Source: Ischnura elegans | Lineage: Eukaryota > Arthropoda > Insecta > Odonata > Coenagrionidae | Direction of reading: 5' to 3' | NCBI RefSeq assembly: GCF_921293095.1 | Contig: NC_060251.1 | Location: 63,443,585-63,507,584 of the forward strand | Length of the DNA stretch: 64,000 nt | Part shown: positions 1 through 11,460 of the stretch, piece after piece | How positions within the stretch are numbered: position 1 is the stretch's first letter | Layout of the letters: every line of letters begins with the position of its first letter | Position numbers and translations under genes: made by a program | The notes under the pieces: generated by a model | What the model was told of the DNA's origin: nothing | Seen by the model: the letters and a program-made list of their open reading frames with translations, nothing else | Databases searched by the model: none

Positions 1-299
1 TTAAAGGAACAAAATCATAAAAAAACCTTAGGATGCTAGTGCAAAGCTCTCCGTGCATCCATGAACCCAATACTACTGTGAGAATTAACCCAAGAATAAT
101 TCCTTTACACCATCCTCTTCAAGTACCTTTATTACAAAGGGCACATAAATGACACATAGAAATACGAGATAGACCTATTAATAGAATACTGATTCAGCAT
201 GACGAATATATTGGTAGATTGGTAATTTAAATTTACAAGCGTTAAAATGATATCATTTTAAAACTTATGCCTGATTATGAGAGCCGAGAATGTTTTAAC

Positions 300-540
300 G
301 GAAAACAGGATTCAAGCAATTGAACTAGTACGGTCATATGAAGAGAAAGAACAAGAGTAGATTTCAAAGGAAGACCACGAGGAGCTGACACTCCAAGAGA
401 ATATAGGATGAGGAAGACGAAAGAGCAGGTAGAAAGATGGATAAAGACAGCAGTTAGATAGGATCGTAACACCGATGGATGGACAAAGAGACTTGGAGGA
501 TAGAAATCAGAACATGTCGATTGGCATTAAGAACCGACCC
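300..540 (+). pseudogene. Possible decayed non-LTR retrotransposon C-terminal tail
   Basis: Plus-strand translation, with stops, gives a basic stretch (GRPRGADTPREYRMRK, then KEQVERWIKTAV, then DRNTDGWTKRL). It resembles the Gly-Arg-Pro-Arg plus 'DRxxW' tail at the C-terminus of many LINE reverse transcriptases. No catalytic domain is present and the frame is broken. The identification rests on a loose motif only, and chance similarity is quite possible. Confidence 0.25.
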
Positions 541-3500
541 TGTCCATACACTAATACAAAATCCATATAAATACTATAAAGGTACCAGGAAATTATCAAT
601 ATGACTGTTTACTGAGCATCAGTATCATCAATTGGTGGTGATGATGGTCAGCCATAAATCCAGATCCAAAACTTATATTCTATAAGTCGATGACACCGAT
701 AGTACCGTATAGGGAATGGATGCTATATTACCGTTCAACAAATTTTCACTAAGCTTTCGTAAATCCATACTATGGCGACAATTTGCGCATACAATTGTTC
801 ATTGGATTTCAATAAAACGCTTTATAGCAAAACTTACTGTGATTAATCGTTTAAAAAATTATTATCATAATTAATAAGAGTAAATAAGTGTATAATTCAA
901 AGGCATTTGGTATTAAATAATAATTAGATATAAAAAAAGTATCAACTTCCGATAATTTTAAGATAAGAATGACGTCTTGAGAGAATCTGCAGTCTACATA
1001 GCAGGCTACATGTGTTATGTGTAAGAAAATTTCAGCAAAAAAAAACAAAAATTAAAATTTTTAGTGCCGTATTTCTTAGCGAAGTAGGTGAAATACTTTA
1101 AAATGCTTCATAACCAAACCTAGAGTTGAAGTATATTGCACCATAACATACCGTGAAGTATCGACCTAGATGTTCCTTGAACAGGGTTGTATGAAAGATT
1201 TTTTTGTTTCACGAAGGATGCGGTACTCCACTAGCAAATGCTTCCTTTGGCTTTTTTGTAAATGATACCGATGAATGAGATCATTTTCAAACTGAACAAA
1301 ATGTATGTAAGAATAATACCTTTGTTTTATCATAACCAAGTGTCTTCATTATTACATTACTCATCAAAGCCTACAATTAAAACGAATAAACCATAACATC
1401 TTGACGGAAAGAACAGAAGATCATATTTTGAAATAAGGAAAATGAGAAAAACATTAGATAGGTGCCTTGCTGAATGGCATTTGCTAGCTTACGATAAAAT
1501 GAATGGTACACATAAAAATGTCATGTTTCACGCAAGAATACAACGATGGTGCAATTACTTGTACTCGCGTGGCCCCCATGGTACATTGACAATATTGCGA
1601 TTGAAATTACATTTCAATGATAATGTTGACGATTAAAGACACCGGAAAAAAACTTTTCTAGCATGAAACATCGCAAAGTAAAATAGACCCATCAATAGAA
1701 GATTCATTGAGTGTAACACAGATTAAATACTTGTCAGAGATAACGGTGGTAACATATAAAACGGAAGCTTGCTGCGGTATATAAATCACTTGATAAGCCC
1801 ATGCTGTTCCAATAGTGCGGGGTCTGAATTTTAATGAGAGTTCTTCATGCATCTTGTATCCGGTGACCTCAAGTGCTACAGTCTATTTATAGCAAGAAAA
1901 GAATACTGTGACGTATAGAGCGTACGGATAAAATTTCTATCGCCCAGATAATTTTAACCTTTTTATCTTAAAAGAACATATGGTTACAGTAAATATACGA
2001 ATAATGTTTAATTCTCAGACGGCTATTACGTTGAATTTTGATTATGGTCCATTTGCAGGTACCCTTTAATCTTTTAAAAATATTATATTATCGCCTGAAA
2101 ATAATAGCAATAGTTAACAATCTCCCAACACAAATGACCACGCTTCCAACACACATAAAAATACGCTCTTATTTTCAGCTCAATCATCAATTTCCATGGT
2201 TGTAATAACCGCTGAAAAAAGTTAGATAATTTTCAGATAACTTCACAAAGTAAATAAATTTAGATTCTGTATGAATGGAATGAAGTATATTCATTCCTGA
2301 GTTGCTTCCAAAATAAGCCACACCCAAGCTTATGCTGATACTTAAGAAAAACGAAGATTAAAATATAAAGATGCAGAAACCAAGCACTATCAATGATGTT
2401 GAAGATTAGAAATGAATAGAAATTTCAATGAAAAACGTTATGACAAAAATTTAGCACCAAGTTAACGGCTTGGAGCGCAAACATTATTTTCTGTTAAGTT
2501 AACGTCTTATGCAGTCCGCATTGCCAATTTTACGTTGCTGATGAGTTTAATTATAAGAGTTTATGCAAATCGAAGTTACGGATTTAATTTTTTTTAACCT
2601 TTTCTTTAGAAAATTTTCGTTATAATTTTAATGATGGGATAGTAAAAGATCAATTAGGAAATAGGTTGGGTAGTAGGACAAAGTTTTTCCAATCTGCCTC
2701 CAGAGGTCACGCTCGCGAAGCGACAATAAATTTCCTACTTAGGTTCCTGGTCGCAGAATGATTAAATCATTCGTTGTATTATGTGCTCAATGATTTATGA
2801 AGTAAATGATACTTTATTGGGAAACAAAGTTAGTACTCTGGAGTACAATTAATAACGAATTATACCATTTCTAGATTATATTTTCATTCGTTGGAGGGTC
2901 GCAAATTCAACGTTCGATATTGTATGGCGAGAATAAATCAAGCTTAAGGAATCGTCTCGTGTGTAAACTTGTGCATTCTGATTTGAGATATTTATATCTT
3001 TTCCCGAAGATGAGGAAATGGATTTCTATAGAATCTCTCTACAAGTGAAGATAACGGCTGGTTCACCGTTTTTATTTTTGATAACCCCTGACGATTAAAA
3101 TTACATCTAAAACAACGATCAAGTCACGTACAAAGTTAAATACTCATAAAATGAAATAACTTATTACCAAGGAAATAGCAATGAAATACGACACATGAGA
3201 ACGATACTCTACATTAAAGAAAATGTCATGAAAAAAATTGTGAAATTACACTAACTTGCCATCAGTGCTAAGTAATTCTCCTCTACAATGACTCTAGTCG
3301 AATGTATGACTTTGGTTAAGGATATGATATTTAATTGCATCACATTCAAAATAACGCATACATTCTACGGAAAAAAGGACGCAGTCAACTTCACGGTTTT
3401 GTCCTGACAAATAGCAAATAAATAAGTTATTCATGAGAGAGACTGACAGCGATCTAAAACCTATCACAAACTGAATATCGTTTAGTAATTAGCTGTGCAT

Positions 3501-5318
3501 TGAAAATTATGGATAATTAGTGAATGAAAGCCGTAATGGAGCCAGCATTTTCATCTCTGGTTGTCACTCAGTGATACTGTTGAAAATATATATCAGTAAT
3601 GAGTGATAGTGTTCTCTTGCAAAACAGAAGGTCGCGAGTACGAGTCACACTTGGGTAAACTATTGTTAACCAAAGCTTTTGAATCCACATTCTTCAATTC
3701 CTAAGCATTTCTAAAGTACTACCTTCCATTTCTAAAGTAATAATTTTCCGGAAAAGAACTGTCCGCGTTGAAGCTAATACTGAATTGAGTATGTGCTCTG
3801 CGAGTATCAGAAACATTCACTAGTGGGATTGAAAACCAACCTGTTACTTTCGTGGCTCAAGAACTGAATCCTGAAATGAATGATATCAACGCCGTAAATT
3901 GCGTGCAACGTGAAAGCAGAATGGAAAAACTCCACCGATTTGATGGGGCATGTATGAAGAGAGCGAGAATGGGAGGGTATACCAGCGCAAACAATGAGTT
4001 GGATATAATAATTGTCGGATATCCTGTCACACTTGAGAATTCCGAATCATTTTGACTTTGAAACAAACTTTTGATTTTAGTTAAGACATAATTACGAATT
4101 TACGAAAAAGTGCAAAGTATAACAACAAAACTTTACATTGCCAACGGAGTGATAATTTTTATACGTCAGTTGCATTAAGGTATGATACAACTACACTTTT
4201 TATATCCTCCAGGAATTTTAAAACAAAAAATGAATATTTCGTCTATAGAAAACAAGCCCTAATAATATCGTAAAATAGCTTTTATGAAGTTTAAATCCCT
4301 TAGCCTGTTACTTTTCTACTATTGCCGTTGTATCTTGATATAAGAATTCAATAAATTTATTTGTAAACCCGGATGGTAGGTGAAAATGATCATAAAAATC
4401 GACCAATTCAGTAAAACTTAATGTAGCTCCAAATGAGGATTGTCAAAACATTAAACTGACGTTTGATGTAAGGTTTTGAGCAAAATATAACTGCTTCAAT
4501 TGCAAGTCTCAGCAGCAAAAATAATTTTTATCATCGGAAAAAGCTCTGAATAGCCAAAATGATTCGAGATCCTGAAAGATCTGGGTAATTCATTCATCTA
4601 TCGAATAGCTAAGGATATTTTGGAGTTTAAGACGCACAAGGTAAGCATTCGTCAAAAAAATGAAGATTCTAGAGAATTCAGCGGTTTCTCCTTCTCCTGT
4701 GAGTAGAAGCGTACGTAACTATTACTGATGCGTGAAATGAGTCTAAAAAGCTAAATAACAAGGTTAAAATATATGAGCTTGCGTCTTTAACTAGAATGCA
4801 TTTTAATCCTGTATCCAATAGCCCAGTAAAATGGAAATCCAACTTGCCTTCACACAAAGTAGCTAAATAATGTTAATTATGTAAGCAAGAAAATAACTAG
4901 ATTCTTGTGGGTTCAATAAGGATATGCAGAAATAGCGTACTTCCGGAAGTTACAGCCCTTATCATACGACTAGGAAGGTGGGAGTCGGGGTATTAGGTCG
5001 CGAATATTAAGGAATGTACCTTTAAGTAAGTCTGGATATTTTAATACAAGAAAAAGCTACTTCATTCTAGTTGGCCTAAAGAGTCGCAAGCCAACTATCT
5101 GCTCCATAATATGTAATCCATCTCCTAGCCCACTATATATTTGTAAAAAAATATAGCGAGAGCCCCGTGGAACTCACCTCACTGACCTAGCGCACGCCTT
5201 CAGGCCGTTTCATAGGAAGAATGAGCAATAATTTTAAATTGAGCACTTGGCGAAAAATTAGCGTCAAAACCTTGGGGAATTTTCAGAAAAAATAACGCGT
5301 ACTCGATGCCGTCTATCA
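541..5318. other. AT-rich stretch without a recognised gene
   Basis: I see no exon with convincing protein similarity, no long reading frame and no RNA gene here. I looked on the minus strand for the missing cyclic-nucleotide-binding exons of the channel at 6764-8210, in particular the conserved C-linker and beta-roll, and did not find them. The only structured item is a weak tRNA-like segment at 3595-3660. This region is probably intron of the channel gene, downstream of the exon. Confidence 0.5.
3595..3660 (+). repeat. Diverged tRNA-derived (SINE-like) segment
   Basis: The segment reads like a tRNA half, with an anticodon-arm-like part followed by a degenerate B box (GCGAGTACGAGTCAC). The B box differs from the GGTTCGANTCC consensus and no acceptor stem closes. 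It is most likely an old SINE head, not a working tRNA gene. Confidence 0.3.
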
Positions 5319-5428
5319 TGCGAAAATTCGACGGAGAAAAATCATTCACCTTGACCGGGATTCGGACCCGGATCTCCCCATTCCTGGTCTTGTGCTTTAG
5401 CCAGGTTAAGCTACCGAGGCGTCTTTCA
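5319..5428 (-). repeat. tRNA-derived SINE head, left copy of an inverted pair
   Basis: On the minus strand this reads as a tRNA-like module with an A-box-like GGTAGCTTAACCTGGCTAA and a B box within GGGTCCGAATCCCGG. It is followed by an AT-rich tail (AATGATTTTTCTC). The same module recurs inverted at 5492-5598, and homology extends over about 110 bp of both copies. The two therefore form a head-to-head pair with about 60 bp between them. The extended tail argues for a SINE and against a true tRNA gene. Confidence 0.6.
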
Positions 5429-5491
5429 CCTCTGTGGAAATTTGTGGACTATACCGGACAAGATGGTGTAAATTACTGAGCATATGAGCAG

Positions 5492-5598
5492 TCCGCCTTT
5501 GAAGCCTAACTCGCTAAATCACTCGATCAGAAATGGAGAGATCCGGGATCGAATCCCGGTCAAGGCGAATGATTTTTTTCTCTGAGGAATTCACGCAC
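5492..5598 (+). repeat. tRNA-derived SINE head, right copy of an inverted pair
   Basis: Plus-strand counterpart of 5319-5428. The A-box region is AAGCCTAACTCGCTAAA and the B box is GGGATCGAATCCC at about 5545-5557. The acceptor-like ends GCCTTTG and CAAGGC can pair. The same tail follows. It differs from the left copy at many positions, so the pair is not a recent inverted duplication. Confidence 0.6.
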
Positions 5599-5699
5599 AA
5601 TGTATGCATTGCGGGTGACTCCGTAAATTTTTCACCGTACCTAGTCTCGGTATCTATCATTCTTCTGGAGAACTAACAGCAAACTGCATCTCGCAAGGT

Positions 5700-6026
5700 A
5701 ATGAAGATTCAGCTCAGAGGTTTAGGGGTTATGCATCGCGTGTCCATGCTCGTGGACGACAGTTTCGCCGGCATTGCAGCTGGCTTCTTCAGGTCGATGA
5801 AGTGCAGAGTGATAGTTTCGACCGTCTTTTATACTAATCCGTCGTAGTCGGGAAGTAGTGGTGTAACATAATATCCCGACTCCGACGGATGCATTAAAAA
5901 CGACCTACACAATTTCTTTGAACTTCATCGAGCTTAAGATACCAGCTGCAATGTCGGCGAAACTGTCGTCTTCGAAGATGGACACACGCGATGCATAACC
6001 CGTAAACGTATCCGCAGAATCTTCAC
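5700..6026. mobile_element. Foldback element with two hammerhead-like cores (PLE-derived)
   Basis: The inverted repeat pairs 5700-5808 with 5921-6026, and the centre folds again (about 5838-5853 with 5873-5890). On the minus strand the left arm reads CTGAAGA (5792 down to 5786), then a GCC/GGC hairpin region, GAAA (5766-5763), a short loop and GTC (ending at 5755). That is the order of conserved parts in a hammerhead ribozyme. The right arm carries a more degenerate core on the plus strand near 5935-5970. This architecture matches the terminal modules of Penelope-like retroelements. No coding part is present. Confidence 0.55.
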
Positions 6027-6763
6027 CACACCGTGAAAACCTACACAATGATTACAGCTTAATGAAATTGAGTTGAGTTGTTTTGCAGCCGAATAGATAC
6101 CTTTTCCGAAGGCTACTCTCACATCCATATTATATTCATGCCACTTCTAATCTTGAGATGTCTTCACCTATGATTCTGTGTTAGAGCTACCACATCAAGG
6201 ATGAAAAGTGCGAGGAACAAATGACTACGGTAAAACGTAGTTTCACCCAATATTTCATGTTGATTCAAAAACTGCAAAATCCACCATGATTATTGCGATA
6301 ATTTTGGCGGGAAAATTATGGTATAAAAATGCATTCCGCGATGATGTTTTCCAAGAACACTGCTGTATAAAGCTGCATTTTGACTATCTAACTGCCTAAA
6401 TTATAAATGGGTATGGCCTTTGAGACGTAAAAGTAAAAGAAAAAACTCATCGGAATGAAAAATCTGAAAACACAAAAAAATTCGATTTGTTCAACGCTTG
6501 AATTAACATGGGAGCCTTACGGGACTAAAAGGTTTTCGTTAATATCAAAAACTTAAACATATGCCAGGATAATTATATTCGGCTGGCTATACATTGACGC
6601 ATGTGCATTGAAATCTCCCGAAAAGTGCTCAATTTGGATAATTTAATGCTTATCTTATCTATAAAGCGGCCTCAAGGCTGTTAAGATGGCGTTAACACAT
6701 CTAAAAGAAAGAAAGAGAGAGAAAGGGAAGAAGACAGAAGGAATAAACAAATACTTTTCCTAC
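6027..6763 (-). other. Intron downstream of the channel exon
   Basis: This stretch follows the splice donor at 6762-6763 (minus strand GTAGGA). It is ordinary AT-rich sequence in which I recognise no element. The next coding exon should begin in phase 1 and encode the rest of the C-linker (in other insects, a residue followed by KLDGVK). It is not visible here. Confidence 0.6.
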
Positions 6764-8210
6764 CTTGAAACTCCTTCCTCGCGGCGCTGACGCTGGTCAC
6801 TATGTTAGCCACATGACCCAGCACCGTAGCGAAGAGCATCAGTCCGAAGAGCAGCTGCGCTATCACAAATAAATATTCGCCCTTCGACCTGGGCCTAGGG
6901 AGGTCACCTATCGTAGTCAGAGCCAGCGTGCACCAATAATAACTTTGCAAATATTGCTTAGCAACGTCCGGCTGCTGGTTACCCCCGTAGTGTTCTCCCG
7001 ATCCAACCCCCCCTCCTCCCCCGCCCCCACCGCCGCCCCTACCTTCCCCCCCCCCCGTCGAACACCCAGTTCTTGCTGCCGAAGCCGTTGTTCTTGGAGA
7101 TTATGTGGTAGAGGCACCCGTTCCAGTGAAAGATCACCAGAAGGTAGTGTATGAGGGAAAGGGCACGGAAGAGGTTGGGATAGTTCGTGTGTCTCTCCGT
7201 TCGGTCCATGAAACCCCAGAACCTGTATATCTTGACCAGTCGGAAGGAACGTAGTATCGAGTTGAAACCGACCGAGAGGTATAAGAAGTCCAGGGGAAGG
7301 AGACACAAGCAGTCTATGTAGAACGTCGTCGAGTTCATGTAGTGGGACCTGAGTTTGGCCGAGTCCGTCTGAAGGACGCCGTCCTCGAGGTAACCCGTAC
7401 GGAAGTGAAACACAATGTCGGCCAGGTAAAGGAAGTCCGACAGATAGTCCAAACAGAACCACACGACCAGCGAGTCCCTGTCTATCTCCTGGAAGGCGAA
7501 CCTGTATATCACTGCCCAGAAGTTGTAGAGGAACGCCAGCGAAACAACCATGGACCAATAGTAGCACAGCCTCCCCGCCGGGTCGAACACGAACGACCAG
7601 CGGCAGCGGTTCGCCCCGCCGGACACGCCGCCGCCCCCCAAAGTCCCGCCTCCCGCGGGAGTCCCCGCCAGGGCCCCCTGGGTGCTCACCGCACCGCGCC
7701 TCCGCCTCCCGGCCACCTGCTGGTTGTGGTGCCGGTACGCGTCCCCGCCGCCGTGGCTCGCTGCCCCCACCGACGAGGCGTACGAGGCGTCCAACCGCCC
7801 CGGGCCCCCGCCCCTCCGCCCCCGACCTCCACCCCCGGTAGCCCCGCCACCGCCTCCCCCTTCGCGGGTCTTCCGGGAGAGGTCGAGTTCGGAGGCGACG
7901 TGGGCCCGGTTCACGTAGGCCGCGGAGCGCTTGCGGTTGCCCCCGCCCAGACCGCCGCCGCCTCCGACGCCGAGGCGGCAGCTCACGAGGTCCAGGAGGC
8001 TCTGCTTGGACACGGACTTCCCTCCGCCCCCGGCCCGCGCGACGACGCTCTCCGCGCTGCTCTTGCCCCCGACGCTCACCACGCCCCCGCTCACGGCCCC
8101 CACGCCCACCACGAAGGCACCACCGCCGCCCCCGACGCCCCCGGGGGACGCGTCCAGCCGGTTGCCCGACGAGCTGAGCCGGTCTGCGATCATTCGGGAC
8201 GATGGACTCC
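6764..8210 (-). CDS. Cngl: Cyclic nucleotide-gated channel, CNGL type: large internal exon (partial gene)
   Basis: This exon encodes the membrane part of a cyclic nucleotide-gated, non-selective cation channel of the invertebrate CNGL family, a plasma-membrane channel. From the acceptor (8211-8220, TCCTTTGCAG on the minus strand) come about 200 residues of Gly/Ser/Arg-rich N-terminus. S1 follows (CYYWSMVVSLAFLYNFW), then S2-S3, and S4 with spaced basic residues (ILRSFRLVKIYRFW). S5 comes next, then the pore CTLALTTIGDLPRP with the CNG-type TIGD filter, then S6 (LFGLMLFATVLGHVANIV) and SAARKEFQ of the C-linker. It ends at a donor (6762-6763) in phase 1, as expected for this family. The reading frame breaks between S5 and the pore at an 11-G run (7046-7056). 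Removing one G leaves an uninterrupted frame through 6972-7045. The alternative is a 71-bp intron with a poor acceptor. The CNBD exons and the start codon are not in the window, so N-terminal and C-terminal coding is incomplete. CNG identity is secure; the subfamily assignment is from pore and S6 sequence. Confidence 0.9.
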
Positions 8211-8282
8211 CTGCAAAGGAATGAAATGGTGCATTTGAGAAGATAGACACAGGAAATTTAAAACAAATAACTTGCTTTATAA

Positions 8283-8635
8283 GCCACTATCAGGTGACCC
8301 GGCGTTGCATGGGAAGTATAATACCCAGAGAAGGGGGAAACTCGGAATTCATAGTTACCAAACTTGATTTTTAGGTAAAGGAAGGTTTTAGGAAAGAAGG
8401 TATGGTGATATAGGTATGTATACATAAGTAACAGCAAACAATGGAAGTAAAGTTTTTTAACGTGACGTAGCAAACGGTAATGAGAAAACGACGCAAAGGA
8501 TGCGTTGGACACAACCACAAGTAGCACTGCGGGATTTTGATGCATGAGAGCCACCAGCGTAATAACTTTGGTTGCAATCCGTGCAGCTCTATGGAAATCC
8601 ATGACAAACAAATATCCTATTTCATAGGTACTTCT
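8283..8635 (-). mobile_element. Helitron-like non-autonomous element, diverged copy
   Basis: The 3' end (read on the minus strand) carries the short hairpin CCCATGCAACGCCGGG near the terminus, as in the better copies at 18838 and 55226, although the terminal CTAG is mutated here. The internal sequence (roughly 8455-8630) matches the interiors of the 15.3-15.8 kb and 56.1 kb copies. It lies just upstream of the channel exon, inside the presumed intron. It is probably a short derivative with no Rep/Hel coding. Confidence 0.5.
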
Positions 8636-9464
8636 CTATAATAAGATGTCATCAAACCTTAAGCTGCGGTCGCAAGTATTTCGTTCTGTATGACTTAATT
8701 TTCTAATGAAGCCACTACCTTTCTTTTGCCGAGAAGGGTAAAGCATGTCCAAAAACCCTCGGAAACCCTTCTGACTCTTTTTCCAAGGGCCCACGGGTGG
8801 ACCTCGTAAACTTAGGACAGATAAGTAGGATTTCGGATTATTTGGTAATCTTAATTCATCGGCCAAAATCTACAAAAGTTTAATCGTTATTTTCTGTTTA
8901 ATTTTGATACCGAACACCAAGTAAATCGCGATATGGGAAGAAAAAACTCAAATGGCGTTGTATATCGCCCAATACTCATCCACCTTGCTACAATTAAACA
9001 TGTGTTGGCGTGCTGGAAAGAGGAGTTTCTTACCGCTGGTACCTAGCCCCAGGCACTCTACTGGAATCCTTTACCCCCCCAATTCCTATTAAGTTAGGTT
9101 GTCCTTCCGTCCTTTTCATTTTTGAAATCGTGTTGGAAGAGCCTTTTCTCGCTGAGAAGGGCCACATTGTGTGCCCAAATAAATGTTCGACCTGTTTCTC
9201 GTCCCTTTTCTGACCTTTGAATGCGATCTTCTTTGAGTTATATTTCTCCTGAAATGTTGGTAGCCATCCGTGGGTGATTTAATGTGTGTGTGACTGTTTC
9301 CTGAGTGCGAGTGTGCACATCTACCAACAACTAGGCAACGTTAGATGGGTCTCTCTAGTCCTTTAAAAAATCCCAGGTTGTAGACCAAGGGTTTGTAGGG
9401 ACCTTAGTTTGGTCCCCCACAGCCCTCGACAAGGATTTTGGTTTGTAATTTCACGAATTCATTT
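8636..9464. other. No recognised feature
   Basis: AT-rich sequence with no convincing exon, repeat family or RNA gene. Presumed intron of the channel gene. Confidence 0.5.
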
Positions 9465-9600
9465 TCACTGTGTGGTATTCCATTATAAGGTTCCTTGGGT
9501 CGCTTTATGTAAAAAAAGAAGTGGTATAAGTTATAGTTAACTAACAAACAAACCTGATCATGGTTTGGTTGCTCGTTTGTTAGAGTCGGTGTGTACATGC
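9465..9600. repeat. Remnant of a PLE terminal module
   Basis: The segment TGTGGTATTCCATTATAAGG, and the later text resembling GGTCGCTTTATGTAAAAAAAG, match the arms of the foldback at 39735-40195. A second part (CATGGTTTGGTTGCTCG, about 9558-9576) resembles the region after the hammerhead cleavage site in the 49.8-50.1 kb palindrome. It is a broken copy, too decayed for a ribozyme core to be claimed. Confidence 0.4.
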
Positions 9601-9660
9601 GTTTATAAGTGAGTTTGGTTTTCCAGGTTGAGAGGAGGGTCCGTAAAAACATTTCACAGA

Positions 9661-10837
9661 TGAGATTTCCTTTGCCAAACTAAATTAACAAAAGGTTGCG
9701 TTGAAAATTTACTGCAATCTATTGTACATGACATTTTAACGAGATTATCAAAATAAAATTAACAAAGAAATGTTCAAAATCCATATTCTGTATCAGTTAC
9801 GTTACAAAGTATTAGTTGCAATAGTTAAAATGACAATAAGATTATATATGGGTGCTACTAAAGTTCTACTACTAGGATTTCATACACTTTCAAGTCGTAA
9901 AAATGACGCAATATATCTTCGAAAACAGTGGAATAGAAAAACAATTTTGTGAAAACCAAGTATTTCAAGCATGCATAGAAATCGTGAAATGCTGTTTACT
10001 TTGGTTTCCCATCAATACAAGAAATATTATTCATTCTATTCCCATCACGTTCAAAATGTCCACATGTGTTACCCCATGATGGGCGTGAAATCAACTACAA
10101 TTGAGAATGTCTTTCCATATTTTTGTCACATAAAATTTGAGATCATTGTAAATAAGTCTCGACACGTGCTATGCATTGCATTTGAATACCATCCGGACAG
10201 GCACGGACGATTCTATTCTTTCCTAATTGTATTTATACACAGAGAGAGCCTCTCAATTCTAAAACGGAAGGTATGCATACTGTTTAGAGCTTTCCATAGT
10301 ATATGCACAAATTTGATCACACCATGAATATCCAGACGGATACGGAATGTAATGGGATAAAAGTGTCATCAAATAAAAGCTACGGGAACCATTTATCTTA
10401 ATAGGAAAATTCGCCTCCTAGTTTCATCAGTATTTCCTCCAGTGGAGTCCAAAAATGACAGCGAAGCGAATTGTATATTAGGGGTGCTCTCAGAATTCAA
10501 ATTCATTGCGCAGCTCGAGTGCAACGTTGCATAATGAATAGATCCCTCGCAACAACTCACCTGCCTTCTGCTCCCGGAAACGTACTAAATTTTTCCCCCG
10601 GCCTCGAGTAATATTAAAGTAAGCGTAAATAAGTGATGAGAATATATATTGATCCCACCCTTGAAAGATTAATGAGGGCACAGTATGAAAAAGAGGCATC
10701 TCTTTTTTTATTTCATACGCATCCATGGTACCTTCACCGTCATGTGATGGAATGAATGTAAAGGGGATGGACAAAGACACCTTGAAGATGACCTAGATCA
10801 GGGGGGTTATTTTGTGAAGAAAGTATTCACGAGTTTT
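9661..10837. other. No recognised feature
   Basis: I see open frames of up to about 118 codons (9971-10327, plus strand), but none has recognisable motifs or coding character. No repeat seen elsewhere in the window occurs here. Confidence 0.4.
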
Positions 10838-10993
10838 CTGCCGGGTAATTGGCTGCATGTCTCCCGACGTTTCGAAGAACAACTTGCTCTTCATCCGCGA
10901 TCTTCTGACTCTATCTTCTATTGAGAAAATCCCCTGAGGATGAAAAGCAAGTCGTTCTTAGAAACTTCGGGAGGCATGGACCCTATTACCCAT
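10838..10993. mobile_element. Short foldback with hammerhead-like modules (PLE-derived)
   Basis: The inverted repeat pairs about 10840-10895 with 10935-10992. Each arm contains the PLE-type signature: GAAACGTCGGGAGACATG on the minus strand near 10856-10877, and GAAACTTCGGGAGGCATG on the plus strand near 10961-10978. GGATGAA-type sequence and a hairpin precede each. The plus copy has lost the G before TC. It is a short derivative without coding sequence. Confidence 0.5.
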
Positions 10994-11404
10994 AGGAAAA
11001 TACGATAATCCTATCTGCACCCGATACGCCGGGAGAATGTAAGGGGCTATTTTGTACTGACGAAAGAATTGACCGAATTTAGAGAGCTACTGAATCTTCA
11101 AATGAATCGTTCCATTAGTCTTTTTTTGATAGAGGCAAAAATAATATCACGATGGAAATGAACCATTCCTGTGAAAAAAGGCGCCTTAAGTGAGCCGTTA
11201 CTCGCGAGATTTAGGTACTAAACTTCGAAAGAATGCTCATATTTGGTTAAATCTATGACGTCTTCCGAATTTGAGCCCGAATTCGAAAGTACAGAAGAAC
11301 CTTCCAGGGTTGGATAGTCGAAATGATCTAGCGGGCCTCTTTGGACCAGCATCTCAACTCAGCGGGCCGCATACGTAAATAAAGACACATTAAATGCCAT
11401 GAGA

Positions 11405-11460
11405 AAGAATTCCCCTGAGCCGGGAATCGAACCACGGACCTTTGGCTATCCGGGTCACTT
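11405..11460 (-). repeat. tRNA-derived SINE fragment (B-box half)
   Basis: On the minus strand this reads GGTCCGTGGTTCGATTCCCGG, a good B box and T-arm, followed by CTCAGGGGAATTC. The A-box half is missing or very diverged, so this is a truncated SINE head and not a tRNA gene. Confidence 0.5.

Noticed and set aside
5351..5564. Functional tRNA genes
   Set aside because: A and B boxes are present, but stems are imperfect, copies are inverted and followed by a shared SINE tail, so they are SINE heads.
6972..7042. 71-bp intron splitting the channel exon
   Set aside because: The donor is acceptable, but the acceptor lacks a pyrimidine tract, phases do not match with 11 Gs, and the intervening sequence is open after a one-base homopolymer correction. 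Kept only as an alternative.
6917..7567. 216-codon minus-strand frame overlapping the channel
   Set aside because: It is an out-of-frame shadow of the channel exon. The in-frame translation has conserved S1-S6 and pore motifs.
7342..8238. 298-codon open frame on the plus strand, opposite the channel exon
   Set aside because: It is antisense to a clearly coding, GC-rich, Gly-repeat exon. GC-rich codons on one strand leave few stops on the other. It is low-complexity (Pro/Ala-rich) with no domain.
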